64,000 bases of DNA from an uncultured Paraglaciecola sp. (GTDB taxonomy: Bacteria > Pseudomonadota > Gammaproteobacteria > Enterobacterales > Alteromonadaceae), in assembly GCF_913020055.1 (NCBI RefSeq), contig NZ_CAJWCF010000007.1, positions 19,734 through 83,733 of the forward strand, given 5' to 3'. Of the stretch, positions 50,993-60,849 are shown piece by piece. Numbering within the stretch: position 1 is the first letter of the stretch; each line of letters opens with the position of its first letter. The notes beneath the pieces were generated by a model. It saw nothing but the letters and a program-made list of their open reading frames with translations. It did not search any database and was not told the origin of the DNA. The position numbers and the translations under genes were made by a program.

Positions 50993-51877
50993 TTATCTCT
51001 GTTTTTGGTAAAATTGCCTCGCAGTATCAATCTGTTCACATAAAATCACCACTTCATCCAACATACGCGTGGTCATACGATGAACTTTGTCGGCATTCGG
51101 ATGAAATATAAAATTATTTTTTACCGCTGGAATATGCTGCCACTGAGGCCAATTAAGCCCATCTGGACTGTCAGCACTGTGTTGACTAGGTTGCACAACC
51201 ACTTGCGGTAAAGTCACTAAAACTTGTTCAAGTCCAATAGAAGGGTAATCGTCCTTAGCATCGGCAAATGGATTGCTCGCTCCGCATAATGCTATTTGTT
51301 GTTGAGGCCACGCTTGATTTGCCACTGTACGCAGAGGGCGCGACCATAACTCATAAAACACACTGACCTTTTGTTGCCCAGCGTAAGCTTGTCTTATTTC
51401 TTGCAGCTTGGTTAGGTAGTCTTTGGCAACACTATTGGCTGTTGCTTCTCGGCCTGTGATTTTGCCTAACATAATTAATTCGTTGCCCACATCTTCTAAG
51501 GTTTGTGGGTCGGAATAAATTACTTTTGGATCATACTTTTCGAGGCGCGCTAAATCATCCGATGGGTTGCCTGTTTTCCACGCAATGATCACATCTGGTT
51601 TAAGTTGAATAATTTTTTCAATTTGTAACCGAGCATAGTTACCTACTCGTAAAATATCTTCAGCGGCTTTAGGGTAGTCGGCGTGTGCCGTGGTGCCAAT
51701 GATTTGTTCACTGGCACCTATTGCATACAATGACTCAACTATATGCGGCGCAAGGGCAATAATGCGCTGTTTTTGTAGTGAGTCATTACTATCAGTATTA
51801 GCGCTTGAAATATTAGCCTGCAATCCTATTGTCCCGAATAAAAACAGGCTTAAAAAACGGTTGGTTAATCGACTCAC
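50993..51877 (-). CDS. btuF: Cobalamin ABC transporter substrate-binding protein BtuF
   Basis: 294 residues from the GTG at 51877, which overlaps the cobO stop as GTGA; a TTG one codon earlier is less likely. A signal peptide ends near QANISSA. The BtuF/TroA-like fold is seen in IIALAPHIVESLYAIGA and VFYELWSRPLRTV. It delivers cobalamin in the periplasm to BtuCD. It is the last gene of the cobalamin operon, far from btuC and btuD at the front. A downstream LysR gene converges on it. Confidence 0.92.
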   Translation of the reverse strand: MSRLTNRFLSLFLFGTIGLQANISSANTDSNDSLQKQRIIALAPHIVESLYAIGASEQIIGTTAHADYPKAAEDILRVGNYARLQIEKIIQLKPDVIIAWKTGNPSDDLARLEKYDPKVIYSDPQTLEDVGNELIMLGKITGREATANSVAKDYLTKLQEIRQAYAGQQKVSVFYELWSRPLRTVANQAWPQQQIALCGASNPFADAKDDYPSIGLEQVLVTLPQVVVQPSQHSADSPDGLNWPQWQHIPAVKNNFIFHPNADKVHRMTTRMLDEVVILCEQIDTARQFYQKQR

Positions 51878-52476
51878 CAATCAATGCCTTTTTGTGCTTT
51901 GATGCCATTGTCGAAGGCATGTTTAACCGGTCTTACTTCACTCACGGTATCGGCTAATTCGATAATCGAACGATGGCAAGCGCGGCCTGTTATCACCACG
52001 TGTTGGTCTTTTGGCCTAGCGGTAAGTGCCGCCAATACTTCATCTAAGTCGATATATTTATAGGTGATCATGTAGGTGATTTCATCTAATAAAACTACAT
52101 CAATCGTTGGGTCTTGTAGTAGTTTTTTACTGTGCTGCCAAGCAGCCTGAGCGGCTTGAATATCGGTGTCTTTGTCTTGGGTTTCCCAAGTGAAACCTGT
52201 GCCCATTACATGAAATTCGACGCCGTTTTTTTCCAATAAATTACGTTCCCCGCATTCCCAGCCGCCTTTCACATATTGCACCACCGCGGCTTTTAAACCG
52301 TGGCCAACCGCGCGGGCAACCGTGCCAAAACCAGAAGTGGACTTACCCTTGCCGTTACCGGTTAACACTAGTAACAATCCTTTTTCTTCTTGAGCCGCAG
52401 CAATACGTTCATCTACTTTGGCTTTTTGTTCTTGCATCCGCGCCTTATGGCGAGTTTGGTCTTTTTCATCAGTCAT
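51874..52476 (-). CDS. cobO: Cob(I)alamin adenosyltransferase (CobO/BtuR type)
   Basis: 200 residues, standard for this family. The ATP-binding P-loop GNGKGKSTSGFG (~41-52), VVQYVKGGW, GTGFTW and DEITYM are characteristic of CobA/CobO/BtuR. It adds the 5'-deoxyadenosyl group to reduced corrinoids in the cytoplasm. Its stop overlaps the btuF start by four bases and it lies 16 bp after cobQ. Confidence 0.95.
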   Translation of the reverse strand: MTDEKDQTRHKARMQEQKAKVDERIAAAQEEKGLLLVLTGNGKGKSTSGFGTVARAVGHGLKAAVVQYVKGGWECGERNLLEKNGVEFHVMGTGFTWETQDKDTDIQAAQAAWQHSKKLLQDPTIDVVLLDEITYMITYKYIDLDEVLAALTARPKDQHVVITGRACHRSIIELADTVSEVRPVKHAFDNGIKAQKGIDW

Positions 52477-52492
52477 TTTAAATACTCGTTTC

Positions 52493-53983
52493 TTAATTGA
52501 TTAGGGCCTGTATTTTTTTCCAATCTAGATGGGTCATACAGGCATCGGCTAGACGATCTAATTCACGTTCTTGTTGGGCAGCATAGGTTTCGACTTCGTC
52601 TGTTTCTGCACCTGCCCAAGCAATAATTTGTTTTAAAGCCAAAGGGGAGTCGAACATGCCATGTAAATAACTACCCGCAACTTGGTTATCTAAACTCACG
52701 CAACCTTCGAGTTGTCCGTCGTCTAATAGCGCAAAAGCCTTACTATCAGCATCTCGTTCGGTGTGTCCTACATGTATTTGATAACCAGATACTGTTGCTT
52801 CAACACTTTTACTGTTTTTATCAGCGCTTAATCTTAGTTTACCTTGGCTATGGGTAAGCTGCTTTTCATTGTGTAATCTAGTTTGTATAGGTAAGTATCC
52901 AAGACCTTGTGAGGTACCTATGTTGCCTTCAATTCCTGTTGGATCGCAGATGGTTTGTCCCAGCATTTGGTAACCGCCACAAATCCCTAATACTTTGCCA
53001 GCATAACGTAGGTGTTTGGCAATATCCTTATCCCAGCCATGTTGCTTAAGTAACGCTAAGTCAGCCCTAACATGTTTACTACCGGGTAAAATAATAAGAT
53101 CAGATGGCGGTAATTTTTGTCCTTGGCGCACAAACGTTAGCTCTACTTGGGGATGAGCACGCAACATATCAAAATCGGTATGATTACTAATGCGCGAGAA
53201 AACAGGCACTGCAATACGTAAACGTATATCGTTTTGATCCATAGTTTGACTGGCTTGGATCGCGTCTTCTTCGGCCAGTTGTAAGTCCATTAAATAAGGT
53301 AACACCCCTAAAACCGGTTTACCGGTGCGTTGCTCTAACCAATCTAAGCCACTTTGTAATAAAGCAATGTCACCACGAAATTTATTGATCACAAACCCGG
53401 CTACGCGTTTTTGTTCACTTTTAGACAATAAGTCTAAGGTACCCACTAAATGGGCAAACACGCCGCCTTTGTCGATGTCCGCCACTATGATAACCGGACA
53501 ATCCACCGCTTCGGCAAAACCCATATTGGCGATGTCACCCTGGCGTAAGTTGATTTCCGCGGGGCTACCTGCTCCTTCAACCATAATCACTTGATATTGT
53601 TTGGCTAACCGCTGGTGGGAATCTACTACCGCCTGCATCGCTACTTTTTTATAATCATGAAAGGCCTGAGCTTGCATGTTGCTTATGGCCTTACCCTGAA
53701 TAATAACCTGTGCACCAGTATCACTGCTTGGTTTAAGCAACACTGGGTTCATATCAACATGTGGTGCAATACCGGCCGCTAATGCTTGTAACGCTTGGGC
53801 GCGACCTATCTCACCTCCGTCAACGGTGACGGCACTGTTTAATGCCATGTTTTGTGGTTTAAAGGGCGCCACTTGGTATCCCAAGCGTTTTAAGCAACGG
53901 CAAAACCCTGCAACTAACACACTTTTACCGGCATCCGATGTAGTGCCTTGGATCATTAATGTGGCAGCTTGAGTGTTGGTCAC
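52493..53983 (-). CDS. cobQ: Cobyric acid synthase
   Basis: 496 residues with a GTG start. An N-terminal ATP-binding domain ([35 protein letters not shown]) and a C-terminal class I glutamine amidotransferase-like domain with the Cys in [10 protein letters not shown] (~337) and His in GSYLHGMFD (~442). It amidates four carboxylates of adenosylcobyrinic diamide using glutamine. Its presence without cbiB or earlier ring genes suggests remodelling of incomplete corrinoids. It starts 3 bp after cobC. Confidence 0.95.
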   Translation of the reverse strand: MTNTQAATLMIQGTTSDAGKSVLVAGFCRCLKRLGYQVAPFKPQNMALNSAVTVDGGEIGRAQALQALAAGIAPHVDMNPVLLKPSSDTGAQVIIQGKAISNMQAQAFHDYKKVAMQAVVDSHQRLAKQYQVIMVEGAGSPAEINLRQGDIANMGFAEAVDCPVIIVADIDKGGVFAHLVGTLDLLSKSEQKRVAGFVINKFRGDIALLQSGLDWLEQRTGKPVLGVLPYLMDLQLAEEDAIQASQTMDQNDIRLRIAVPVFSRISNHTDFDMLRAHPQVELTFVRQGQKLPPSDLIILPGSKHVRADLALLKQHGWDKDIAKHLRYAGKVLGICGGYQMLGQTICDPTGIEGNIGTSQGLGYLPIQTRLHNEKQLTHSQGKLRLSADKNSKSVEATVSGYQIHVGHTERDADSKAFALLDDGQLEGCVSLDNQVAGSYLHGMFDSPLALKQIIAWAGAETDEVETYAAQQERELDRLADACMTHLDWKKIQALIN

Positions 53984-53986
53984 GGT

Positions 53987-54637
53987 TTATTCAAAATGGT
54001 TGTGTGCAAAGTCAGCCGGTAGTCCAATAAATGCGACACTGGGTTTTGCCTCTGGATAAGCTGGAATAATAATACGGGTTAAACTGGCATGGCCTATTTG
54101 AAGTTGGCTGTACCATACTCCTGAGCGCCAGTCTGTGCGCAGAATATGGGCTAAAATCTGTCTGATTACGCCGCCATGACAAACCAATAAATTGTTTTTT
54201 CCGCTGTGTTGTTTACACAATGATTGCCAAGTCGTAATTACTCTATTGTGAAAGGTTTCTAGTGACTCACCCTGAGGTGGCGTATTGTGGTCGGGATCTT
54301 GCCAGAATGACGTCATTAAAGGCCATTGCTGGGAATGGTCATCAAATTTTATTCCATCCCATTCACCAAAATCACATTCCTGAATACCTGCTTCAATTTG
54401 TAGTGATAGTTCATGATCAGAGGCCAGTTCCTGGGCAAAGTTTTGGCATCGTCTTAGCGGTGAGCTAATGATATTGTCAAGGTCGTGCAGGTGACTTGTC
54501 TGCTGTAACATCTGCTGCCAGCCGTCACGACTTAAAGCGACATCTGTTCGACCATATAAAGCGGGGGGACCGTCAATTTGGCCATGACGAATGAGATCGA
54601 ATTGAGTCACATTTGTTTCGGTAACATCGGTGGTCAT
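53987..54637 (-). CDS. cobC: Histidine phosphatase, probably alpha-ribazole phosphatase CobC
   Basis: 216 residues of the phosphoglycerate-mutase-like family: catalytic His in LIRHGQ (~18), Arg in SSPLRRC (~60), second His in LVCHGGVIR (~160). Its place between cobU and cobQ and overlap (ATGA) with cobU support removal of phosphate from alpha-ribazole-5'-phosphate or from adenosylcobalamin-phosphate. Family alone would not fix the substrate. Confidence 0.88.
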   Translation of the reverse strand: MTTDVTETNVTQFDLIRHGQIDGPPALYGRTDVALSRDGWQQMLQQTSHLHDLDNIISSPLRRCQNFAQELASDHELSLQIEAGIQECDFGEWDGIKFDDHSQQWPLMTSFWQDPDHNTPPQGESLETFHNRVITTWQSLCKQHSGKNNLLVCHGGVIRQILAHILRTDWRSGVWYSQLQIGHASLTRIIIPAYPEAKPSVAFIGLPADFAHNHFE

Positions 54638-55170
54638 TGTGTTGTGTCTTTTAAGGTCATCGGTAAACCTGCGGCCGTAAAGGTGACTTTATCCACAAGG
54701 GCTGCTAACGCTTGATTTAACCAACCCGCTTGGTCGACAAAAATACGACTCTCTTTTCCCATGGGGATGATGCCTAGGCCTACCTCATTCGACACTAAAA
54801 ATATGTCACATTTGCAAGCTTGCAGTGCACTAAGTAATTCACTAAAGAGGGTTTTAAAATTTTGCTCAGGGTATTCAAATAATTGGTTGTTTAGCCATAA
54901 CGTTAAACAATCAATCAGCAGAATTTGTTTCGGTAAAAATTCGGTTTCTGCCAAGAGTAAGTTGAGATCCAGTGGTACCTCGGCTAAACGCCAATGGTCA
55001 GGGCGTTCAGCTTCATGGTAGGCAATTCTTTGTGCCATTTCAGGATCGCTGGCCGTGGCGGTAGCGACAAAAGTAACAGGTAAGTTGGTGCTAGCGCTTA
55101 GGTGCATAACTTGCTCCAAAGCAAAGCGAGACTTACCTGAACGGGCGCCCCCTAGTACCAGATGTATCAT
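54634..55170 (-). CDS. cobU: Adenosylcobinamide kinase / guanylyltransferase CobU
   Basis: 178 residues, the standard length. P-loop GGARSGKSRFA at the N-terminus, then VATATASDPEMAQRI with the His of EAERPDHW, DCLTLW as Walker B, and SNEVGLGIIPM. It phosphorylates adenosylcobinamide and transfers GMP to it. GAG lies upstream of its ATG; its stop overlaps cobC. Confidence 0.95.
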   Translation of the reverse strand: MIHLVLGGARSGKSRFALEQVMHLSASTNLPVTFVATATASDPEMAQRIAYHEAERPDHWRLAEVPLDLNLLLAETEFLPKQILLIDCLTLWLNNQLFEYPEQNFKTLFSELLSALQACKCDIFLVSNEVGLGIIPMGKESRIFVDQAGWLNQALAALVDKVTFTAAGLPMTLKDTTQ

Positions 55171-55186
55171 CTATTAACTCCTTCTT

Positions 55187-55975
55187 TCATAGTGTTATTT
55201 GGCTATTCGACAAAATAATCATGTAAATCAGTAATTCTTGTAATTGTTGTGCTGTACCAAGGCAATCGCCGGTGTAGCCGTTGATATGTTTAGTCATCCA
55301 AAAACGTAACCAGTACCTTAAAATAGAGCAACCAATTAACACATATACAACAGTCCAAAAGGGTAACAAAACACAGGCCAGTGCCCCGGTTATTAACACC
55401 AAACACATTACTTTTGGACTAAATGGTTTGGCTGCAGGTTCGCTTTTACTGCCTCTACCGGGTACCTGATTGGATAAATGGGGCATGTCCTGCACTAAAC
55501 TAATCGCCATGGCTCTAGATAAAGGATAGGCCAGTAACAAACTCACCACGAGTAAATCTTGTTCGGCAAGAGCGTTAAGTAATACAAATTTGCTAAGTAG
55601 TGCCATCACTAAAGCGCAAGTGCCGTAAGTGCCATTACGACTGTCCTTCATAATGGCTAATTTACGCTCTTGCGTGAAACCACCAAAAAAGCCATCAAAG
55701 GTGTCGGCCAAGCCGTCTTCGTGCAACGCACCTGTCATCAGTAGGCTCAGTACAATCAATAAACAAATAGCCGGTGAGATACCAACCAAAGGCGCTATCA
55801 TCCAATAAACCGCACTCAGTAAACTAGCCAACAGCCAGCCAACTAAGGGAAAATAACGAGTCGCCCTGCGCATTTTACTTGGGCTGTATTGAATGTTTTT
55901 GGCCATTGGCAGGCGGCTAAAAAAACCTAACGCTAAGCAAAATAAATTCAGGTGGTACTTAAGCCAAGTGTGCAT
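55187..55975 (-). CDS. cobS: Adenosylcobinamide-GDP ribazoletransferase CobS
   Basis: 262 residues from the ATG at 55975, chosen because the alternative TTG at 56011 would overlap cobT by 26 bp. Multi-spanning membrane protein with the family motifs GALHEDGLADTFDGFFGG (Asp-rich, ~75-92), MKDSRNGTYG, and RAMAISL. It joins the activated lower ligand to adenosylcobinamide-GDP at the inner membrane. It lies ~10 bp after cobT and 16 bp before cobU. Confidence 0.93.
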   Translation of the reverse strand: MHTWLKYHLNLFCLALGFFSRLPMAKNIQYSPSKMRRATRYFPLVGWLLASLLSAVYWMIAPLVGISPAICLLIVLSLLMTGALHEDGLADTFDGFFGGFTQERKLAIMKDSRNGTYGTCALVMALLSKFVLLNALAEQDLLVVSLLLAYPLSRAMAISLVQDMPHLSNQVPGRGSKSEPAAKPFSPKVMCLVLITGALACVLLPFWTVVYVLIGCSILRYWLRFWMTKHINGYTGDCLGTAQQLQELLIYMIILSNSQITL

Positions 55976-55985
55976 TATTGGTTGC

Positions 55986-57080
55986 TCATATTGTGACTTG
56001 TGCGCTGTCAAAAGTGGCCATGTTGTTGTAGAAATTGGCCGCTACTTTAAGTAACGGTACAGCCAATGCCGCACCTGTGCCTTCGCCTAAACGTAATCCT
56101 AAATCTAGCAATGGCTTTGCGCTGAGTTCGTTGAGTAATAGTTGGTGGGCATTTTCAGCAGAGCAATGAGCAAATAACATAAATTGTTGTGCTTGTGGTG
56201 CAATACGAATAGCCATCAAAGCGGCAACCGAGACAATAAAACCATCGACCAATATAGTTTTTCCGGCACTCGCAGTGGCTAACATTGCCCCCACAATCTG
56301 GCCAATTTCAAACCCTCCTACTTCGACTAATGCGCTGTGGCAATCTATGTTCTTTTCGGCGTATTTTTGTTGGACTCTTTGTTGCGCTTTGCTAATCAGT
56401 TGGACTTTTTTAGCCAGTTGTTCTGCTGTAATGCCTGTTCCTGTACCGGTTGTTTGTTCTGCTGACAAACCGGTTAACACACACAGCAGTGCAGATGCAG
56501 TGCTGGTGTTGCCAATGCCCATCTCGCCAAAACCTAACACGTTGGTCCCTGTTGCTAGTTGACTTTTCGCCGCTTGTTCGCCAAATAATAAACATTGTTC
56601 GGCCTGAGCTTTTGTCATGGCAGGTTCAACAGACAAGTCGGCAGTGCCAGCCGTAATGCGTTGGTTAATTAAAATTGGGTGGGGGGCTTTTACTGGGTTT
56701 AATATGCCCGCATCCACTACTTTTATCTGAATATCTAAGCTGTCACAAAAACAATTAATTGCTGCGCCGCCAGCTAAAAAGTTGGCCACCATTTGCCCTG
56801 TTACTTCACTTGGGGCAATACTTACGCCGTTTGCGGCAATACCGTGGTCGGCAGCAAAAATCATGATGCTAGGCTGGTGGATCTGAATATGCTGGTAATT
56901 ACCTGAATGATAACCTTGGATCAGGCTTAATTTTGTAGCAATGGTTTCAAGTTGCCCTAACGCACCAATGGGTTTGGTTTTCGCATCGATGTGTTGTTGG
57001 ATCTCAGGTAGCTTAGCCTGATCCAATTGCGGGATAGTCCAATACTCTGCACTGAAAACTGCGGGCACTGATGTGTTCAT
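55986..57080 (-). CDS. cobT: Nicotinate-nucleotide dimethylbenzimidazole phosphoribosyltransferase CobT
   Basis: 364 residues. Family motifs: TKPIGALGQLE near the N-terminus, FAADHGIAANGVS, GEMGIGNTSTASAL, and the catalytic-Glu region GLRLGEGTGAALA near the C-terminus. It makes alpha-ribazole phosphate from a lower-ligand base and nicotinate mononucleotide. It sits 29 bp after btuC. Confidence 0.95.
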   Translation of the reverse strand: MNTSVPAVFSAEYWTIPQLDQAKLPEIQQHIDAKTKPIGALGQLETIATKLSLIQGYHSGNYQHIQIHQPSIMIFAADHGIAANGVSIAPSEVTGQMVANFLAGGAAINCFCDSLDIQIKVVDAGILNPVKAPHPILINQRITAGTADLSVEPAMTKAQAEQCLLFGEQAAKSQLATGTNVLGFGEMGIGNTSTASALLCVLTGLSAEQTTGTGTGITAEQLAKKVQLISKAQQRVQQKYAEKNIDCHSALVEVGGFEIGQIVGAMLATASAGKTILVDGFIVSVAALMAIRIAPQAQQFMLFAHCSAENAHQLLLNELSAKPLLDLGLRLGEGTGAALAVPLLKVAANFYNNMATFDSAQVTI

Positions 57081-57109
57081 ACTCTGTTAAATACCTTGTT
57101 GATTACTTT

Positions 57110-58132
57110 TTATTGACGTCTTTGGCTCATCACCAATAGAAAAAACACACTGCCGATTGCAGAGGTGATTATACCAATGGGAATTTCTTGATTGGGCAGG
57201 GCTACTCGGGCTAATACATCGACCCACACCATAAAACAGCCGCCGAGTAAGACGCAGCCGACTATGACAATACGACTCGTTACCCCTAACCAGTTTCTGA
57301 CGATATGCGGGATCATCAAACCAACAAACCCAATGCCACCACAATAAGACACAATACATGCGGTAAGGGCGGCGCAAATTGCCAAGGACAAAATCCGTAA
57401 ACGAGTGACTTGTACGCCTAGGGTTTTGGCGTTTTCGTCACCAAGTAACAAAGCGTCCATATGCCGTCCATAAATCAATAATATGGCCACACTGATAACC
57501 ACAACTGGCAACATGACCCATGCATACCAAATTTCTACTCTCGCTAAGCTGCCCATTAACCAAAAAATCACTTTATTCGCCGCAAAAGGCTCACCTAAAA
57601 ATAGAATAAAGTGACTGAAAGCACTCAGCATAAAAGACACCGCTATGCCGGCCAGCAGCATATGTTCGGTTTTACTGCCAAAGGTTTTTGCTGCCAATAT
57701 TTGGACTAAAAACACCGCAAATAATGCCCCTAAAAATGCGGCAAAAGGTAAGGCTAATGAAAACGACAAACTGGGGAACATTTGGATTAAACCAAGTTGC
57801 TCGGCTAACTTACTGTCAAATAACAAAGTAGCAATACTGGCACCTAAACCTGCACCTGATACCACACCAAATAAATAAGGGTCGGCTAAACCATTGCGAG
57901 TAATGTTTTGCAAAGTGGCACCGGCTATGGCTAAACCTGCACCCACTAAAAAACCCACAAACACTCTTGGCGCGCGAATTTCCCAGAAAATCATGTTATT
58001 GACAGGGTCTTGACAACCCTGAGTCATGCAATGAATAAGCTCGCTACTTGATAAATCAGCGGCACCAAAAAAGAGAGCAGCAATGGGCGAAACGATGACC
58101 AGTAAACACAGTAATATCCATTTTTTACTCAT
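57110..58132 (-). CDS. btuC: Cobalamin ABC transporter permease BtuC
   Basis: 340 residues of the FecCD family with about ten membrane segments. EIRAPRVFVGFLVGAGLAIAG and GIGFVGLMIPHIVR are typical of these permeases. Its ATG overlaps the btuD stop. B12 specificity is inferred from the riboswitch and the cob genes in the operon. Works as a dimer with BtuD, fed by BtuF. Confidence 0.93.
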   Translation of the reverse strand: MSKKWILLCLLVIVSPIAALFFGAADLSSSELIHCMTQGCQDPVNNMIFWEIRAPRVFVGFLVGAGLAIAGATLQNITRNGLADPYLFGVVSGAGLGASIATLLFDSKLAEQLGLIQMFPSLSFSLALPFAAFLGALFAVFLVQILAAKTFGSKTEHMLLAGIAVSFMLSAFSHFILFLGEPFAANKVIFWLMGSLARVEIWYAWVMLPVVVISVAILLIYGRHMDALLLGDENAKTLGVQVTRLRILSLAICAALTACIVSYCGGIGFVGLMIPHIVRNWLGVTSRIVIVGCVLLGGCFMVWVDVLARVALPNQEIPIGIITSAIGSVFFLLVMSQRRQ

Positions 58133-58962
58133 TTGCTAGAGTCCTCGGCAGCCGGCGCTACATCCAGTTCAACTTCATCAGGTGGATAGAAGTCCACCCG
58201 AAATGCAGCATTGTTGCCGCTTTGGCTAACGTGGCAAGGGATCTTGAATACCTGTTGTAAGCGCTCTGCGGTGAGCACTTGTTGTGGTGTGCCTTGGGCC
58301 ACCATTAGCCCTTCATCTAATAGACATAGATGGTCGCAATAATTGGCCGCAAGATTCAAGTCATGCAAACTCATGACAACCGTGATATTCAGTTTGTGGG
58401 CAAGTGAACGCAGTAACTTAAGCACTTGGTGTTGATAATACACATCGAGATGATTGACCGGTTCATCTAACACAATGAGTGCGGCTTTTTGCACTAAGGC
58501 GCGGGCAATCAAACCCCGCTGTTGTTCACCGCCAGATAACGAACTAAAGGTTTGTTTTACTTTATTATCCAGCCCAACCCGAGAGATAGCGTCACTGATG
58601 CTTTTGTCGTCTTCGGCTGTTTGCCTGCTAAGCAAGGATTTATGTGGTAACAGGCCCATGCGCACAATTTGGTATAAATCTAAAGCAAATACACTGTCGT
58701 TGAGCTGATTAACTACGGCGATTTGTTGGGCCAAGGACATGGGGTCGTAATCTGTCAGCGCTTTATTGTTCCAACTAACACTGTGCTGGCTGGCTAATTG
58801 CCCAGATAAGATTTTGAGTAAACTGGTTTTGCCCGCACCATTGGGGCCTAACACCCCCATGACTTTACCTGCGCTTAGGTTAAGACACACATCAGACAAA
58901 ATCTGTTGCTGACCAATTTTTAGGTTCACATTGTTAGCAATAAGCGAGCAGGGGTTAGACAT
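58129..58962 (-). CDS. btuD: Cobalamin ABC transporter ATPase BtuD
   Basis: 277 residues. Walker A GPNGAGKTSLLKIL (~39-52), signature LSGGEQQRGLIARAL (~145), Walker B LIVLDEPVNHLD and switch His in VMSLHDLN. FecE/BtuD class. It is the first gene of the operon, downstream of the riboswitch and a ~180-base leader. An acidic tail (~255-277) is unusual but harmless-looking. Confidence 0.93.
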   Translation of the reverse strand: MSNPCSLIANNVNLKIGQQQILSDVCLNLSAGKVMGVLGPNGAGKTSLLKILSGQLASQHSVSWNNKALTDYDPMSLAQQIAVVNQLNDSVFALDLYQIVRMGLLPHKSLLSRQTAEDDKSISDAISRVGLDNKVKQTFSSLSGGEQQRGLIARALVQKAALIVLDEPVNHLDVYYQHQVLKLLRSLAHKLNITVVMSLHDLNLAANYCDHLCLLDEGLMVAQGTPQQVLTAERLQQVFKIPCHVSQSGNNAAFRVDFYPPDEVELDVAPAAEDSSK

Positions 58963-59044
58963 GTTTTAGCTCACACTTATTCAGCAGAATAACAGTCACA
59001 ATCAAAGTGATGACTCTAGTAAGGCAGGCAGGGAAACACATCAA

Positions 59045-59143
59045 CAACAGCATAAAAGCTGTTCAGAGATAATGTATCCGTGTGTTCCCGCACGAAAATT
59101 AAAAGGCTTCGAAAGTAGGTTTTCTACTTCAAAGGATTAACAA
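59045..59143 (-). promoter_or_regulatory. Possible expression platform of the cob operon riboswitch
   Basis: Downstream of the B12 box, the minus-strand RNA can form a hairpin from GAAGTAG (~59124-59130) and CTACTTT, and another from AACAGC/GCTGTT (59046-59051 with 59058-59063). One could be a terminator or a site hiding the ribosome-binding region. The U-rich stretch after the first is weak (CTTTTAATTTT), so the mechanism is uncertain. Confidence 0.4.
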
Positions 59144-59262
59144 GGCTGGTATCTGACTTACGTTTTTTAACAAACGTTTACAGTTGCGGGTACAGTTCTG
59201 GATTTTCACCTGATTCCCATTTAGTCTGCATTTTTATTGCGAACAATAACAATACAACACCT
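59144..59262 (-). ncRNA. Cobalamin riboswitch upstream of the cob operon
   Basis: On the minus strand: GGGAATCAGGTGAAAATCC (59200-59218 region), the core CTGTACCCGCAACTGTAA, and the B12 box AGTCAGATACCAGCC (59144-59158). These are the canonical cobalamin-riboswitch motifs in order. It precedes btuD and should repress the whole btuDC-cobTSUCQO-btuF unit when B12 is plentiful. Confidence 0.96.
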
Positions 59263-59263
59263 C

Positions 59264-59269
59264 ATTATA
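59264..59269 (-). promoter_or_regulatory. -10 element of the cob operon promoter
   Basis: A perfect TATAAT on the minus strand, placed so that transcription would begin near 59257, at the 5' edge of the riboswitch. The -35 hexamer 17 bases upstream is poor. Confidence 0.55.
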
Positions 59270-59380
59270 GGCGCCGAATATAACAAGTAAGTAGATGATG
59301 TTCTAGGCTTATTTAGTTGTTTGTCATGCAGTTAGCAATAGTTTGGTTGTTTACTCTAAAAACCATTTAAAAGGATAGTT

Positions 59381-60622
59381 ATGAACCTCACTCGCCGCAC
59401 TTTTTTACTCGGTCATGACCTCAGGTCTTTTAAACAAATGTGTAGTTTAGTTTTGGGTGTTAGCTTGACTGTTTTGATGTTAGGTGCTTGCCAACCCACA
59501 ACAAAAATTCAAACGGATGTGTCTACGCTAGATGTTAACAAGTTAGAAAAACCTACCGACTCAGGTGTTTTTAGCACGCACAGCCAAACCTATGGGCAAC
59601 TCGCTGACGGCAAATCAATAGACATGGTGACATTGCACCACCCCAAGGGCATGGAGGTGGATGTGATCAGTTACGGTGGAATAATTACCCGTTTAACCAC
59701 ACCTGATCGCCAAGGGGTGTTTGCTGACGTGGTATTAGGATTGGATAATTTAGAGGATTATGTCAATTTAAACCCATACTTTGGCGCATTAATTGGACGT
59801 TATGGTAATCGTATTGCTAACGGCAAATTTACTTTAAATAACGTCAGCTACCAATTAGATGCCAATGCTTGGCAAAATCACCTTCACGGCGGCAAACAAG
59901 GCTTTGATAAAAAAGTATGGTTAATGGCGCCTTTCACCACCGAAAAGTCTGCAGGTATCGTACTGACGTTGCAAAGTCCTGACGGTGATCAGGGTTACCC
60001 CGGTCAGTTGGATATAGAAGTGACTTACGAGCTGACCACCGACATGCAGTTAGATATGCGCTTTAAGGCCAACACCAATAAAACCACTATCGTTAATATG
60101 ACTCAGCATACGTATTTCAATTTAGCGGCAGCAGGTGATGTGCTTGATCACAAAATGCAAATTAATAGCCAAGCGATTACCCCTGTGGATCAACGCATGA
60201 TCCCAACCGGAGACATTATGCCGATTAAAGACACGGCATTTGATTTCACTCAAGCTAAAACCATTGGTAAAGACATCGATGCCAATCATCCACAGTTAAA
60301 ATTTAGCAAAGGTTATGACCATAACTATGTGATAAAAGCCAGCGCCAGCGATGAACTGGTTTTAGCGGCAATAGTCACCGAACCCACTAGCGGGCGCCTA
60401 CTTGAAGTATGGAGTGAAGAACCCGCTATTCAATTTTATACGGGCAATGGATTAAATGGTTCGTTACAAGGTAAGGGCCGTACCTATGGGAGTAGAAGCG
60501 GCTTTTGTCTTGAACCGCAACATACCCCAGACTCGCCCAATTTGCCGCTTTTTCCTAGCACAACCTTAGAGCCTGAACAGACTTATCAAACACGTATTAT
60601 TTATCAATTTTATGCACTATAA
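59381..60622 (+). CDS. galM: Aldose 1-epimerase (galactose mutarotase), lipoprotein
   Basis: 413 residues with AAGGA before the ATG. An N-terminal extension ends in a lipobox (MLGACQ, Cys ~38), placing the enzyme in the envelope. The mutarotase domain (~65-413) shows GNRIANGKF, NHLHGGKQGFD (substrate His), MTQHTYFNL (second His ~248), and the catalytic Glu in FCLEPQHTPD. It interconverts alpha and beta sugar anomers. No sugar-catabolism genes lie beside it. Confidence 0.9.
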   Translation: MNLTRRTFLLGHDLRSFKQMCSLVLGVSLTVLMLGACQPTTKIQTDVSTLDVNKLEKPTDSGVFSTHSQTYGQLADGKSIDMVTLHHPKGMEVDVISYGGIITRLTTPDRQGVFADVVLGLDNLEDYVNLNPYFGALIGRYGNRIANGKFTLNNVSYQLDANAWQNHLHGGKQGFDKKVWLMAPFTTEKSAGIVLTLQSPDGDQGYPGQLDIEVTYELTTDMQLDMRFKANTNKTTIVNMTQHTYFNLAAAGDVLDHKMQINSQAITPVDQRMIPTGDIMPIKDTAFDFTQAKTIGKDIDANHPQLKFSKGYDHNYVIKASASDELVLAAIVTEPTSGRLLEVWSEEPAIQFYTGNGLNGSLQGKGRTYGSRSGFCLEPQHTPDSPNLPLFPSTTLEPEQTYQTRIIYQFYAL

Positions 60623-60849
60623 ATATGCGAACTGCAGGCACGGGTTCCTGAAAAATTAAAGGGGCAAGATGACCCAGTAGGTTGGAAGACTAACTAATTA
60701 CCAGCCGTTTTCTCTTTTAATAACATGTAAATTCCAAACCTATTAGGCATATGTAACGAAGCCCTGGTGTCGTTAACATATCATCGAATATTTGTTTATA
60801 TTTTGGTTGTTGTGTGTCGATTATTGTTTGTATTCATTACAGTCTTGAA

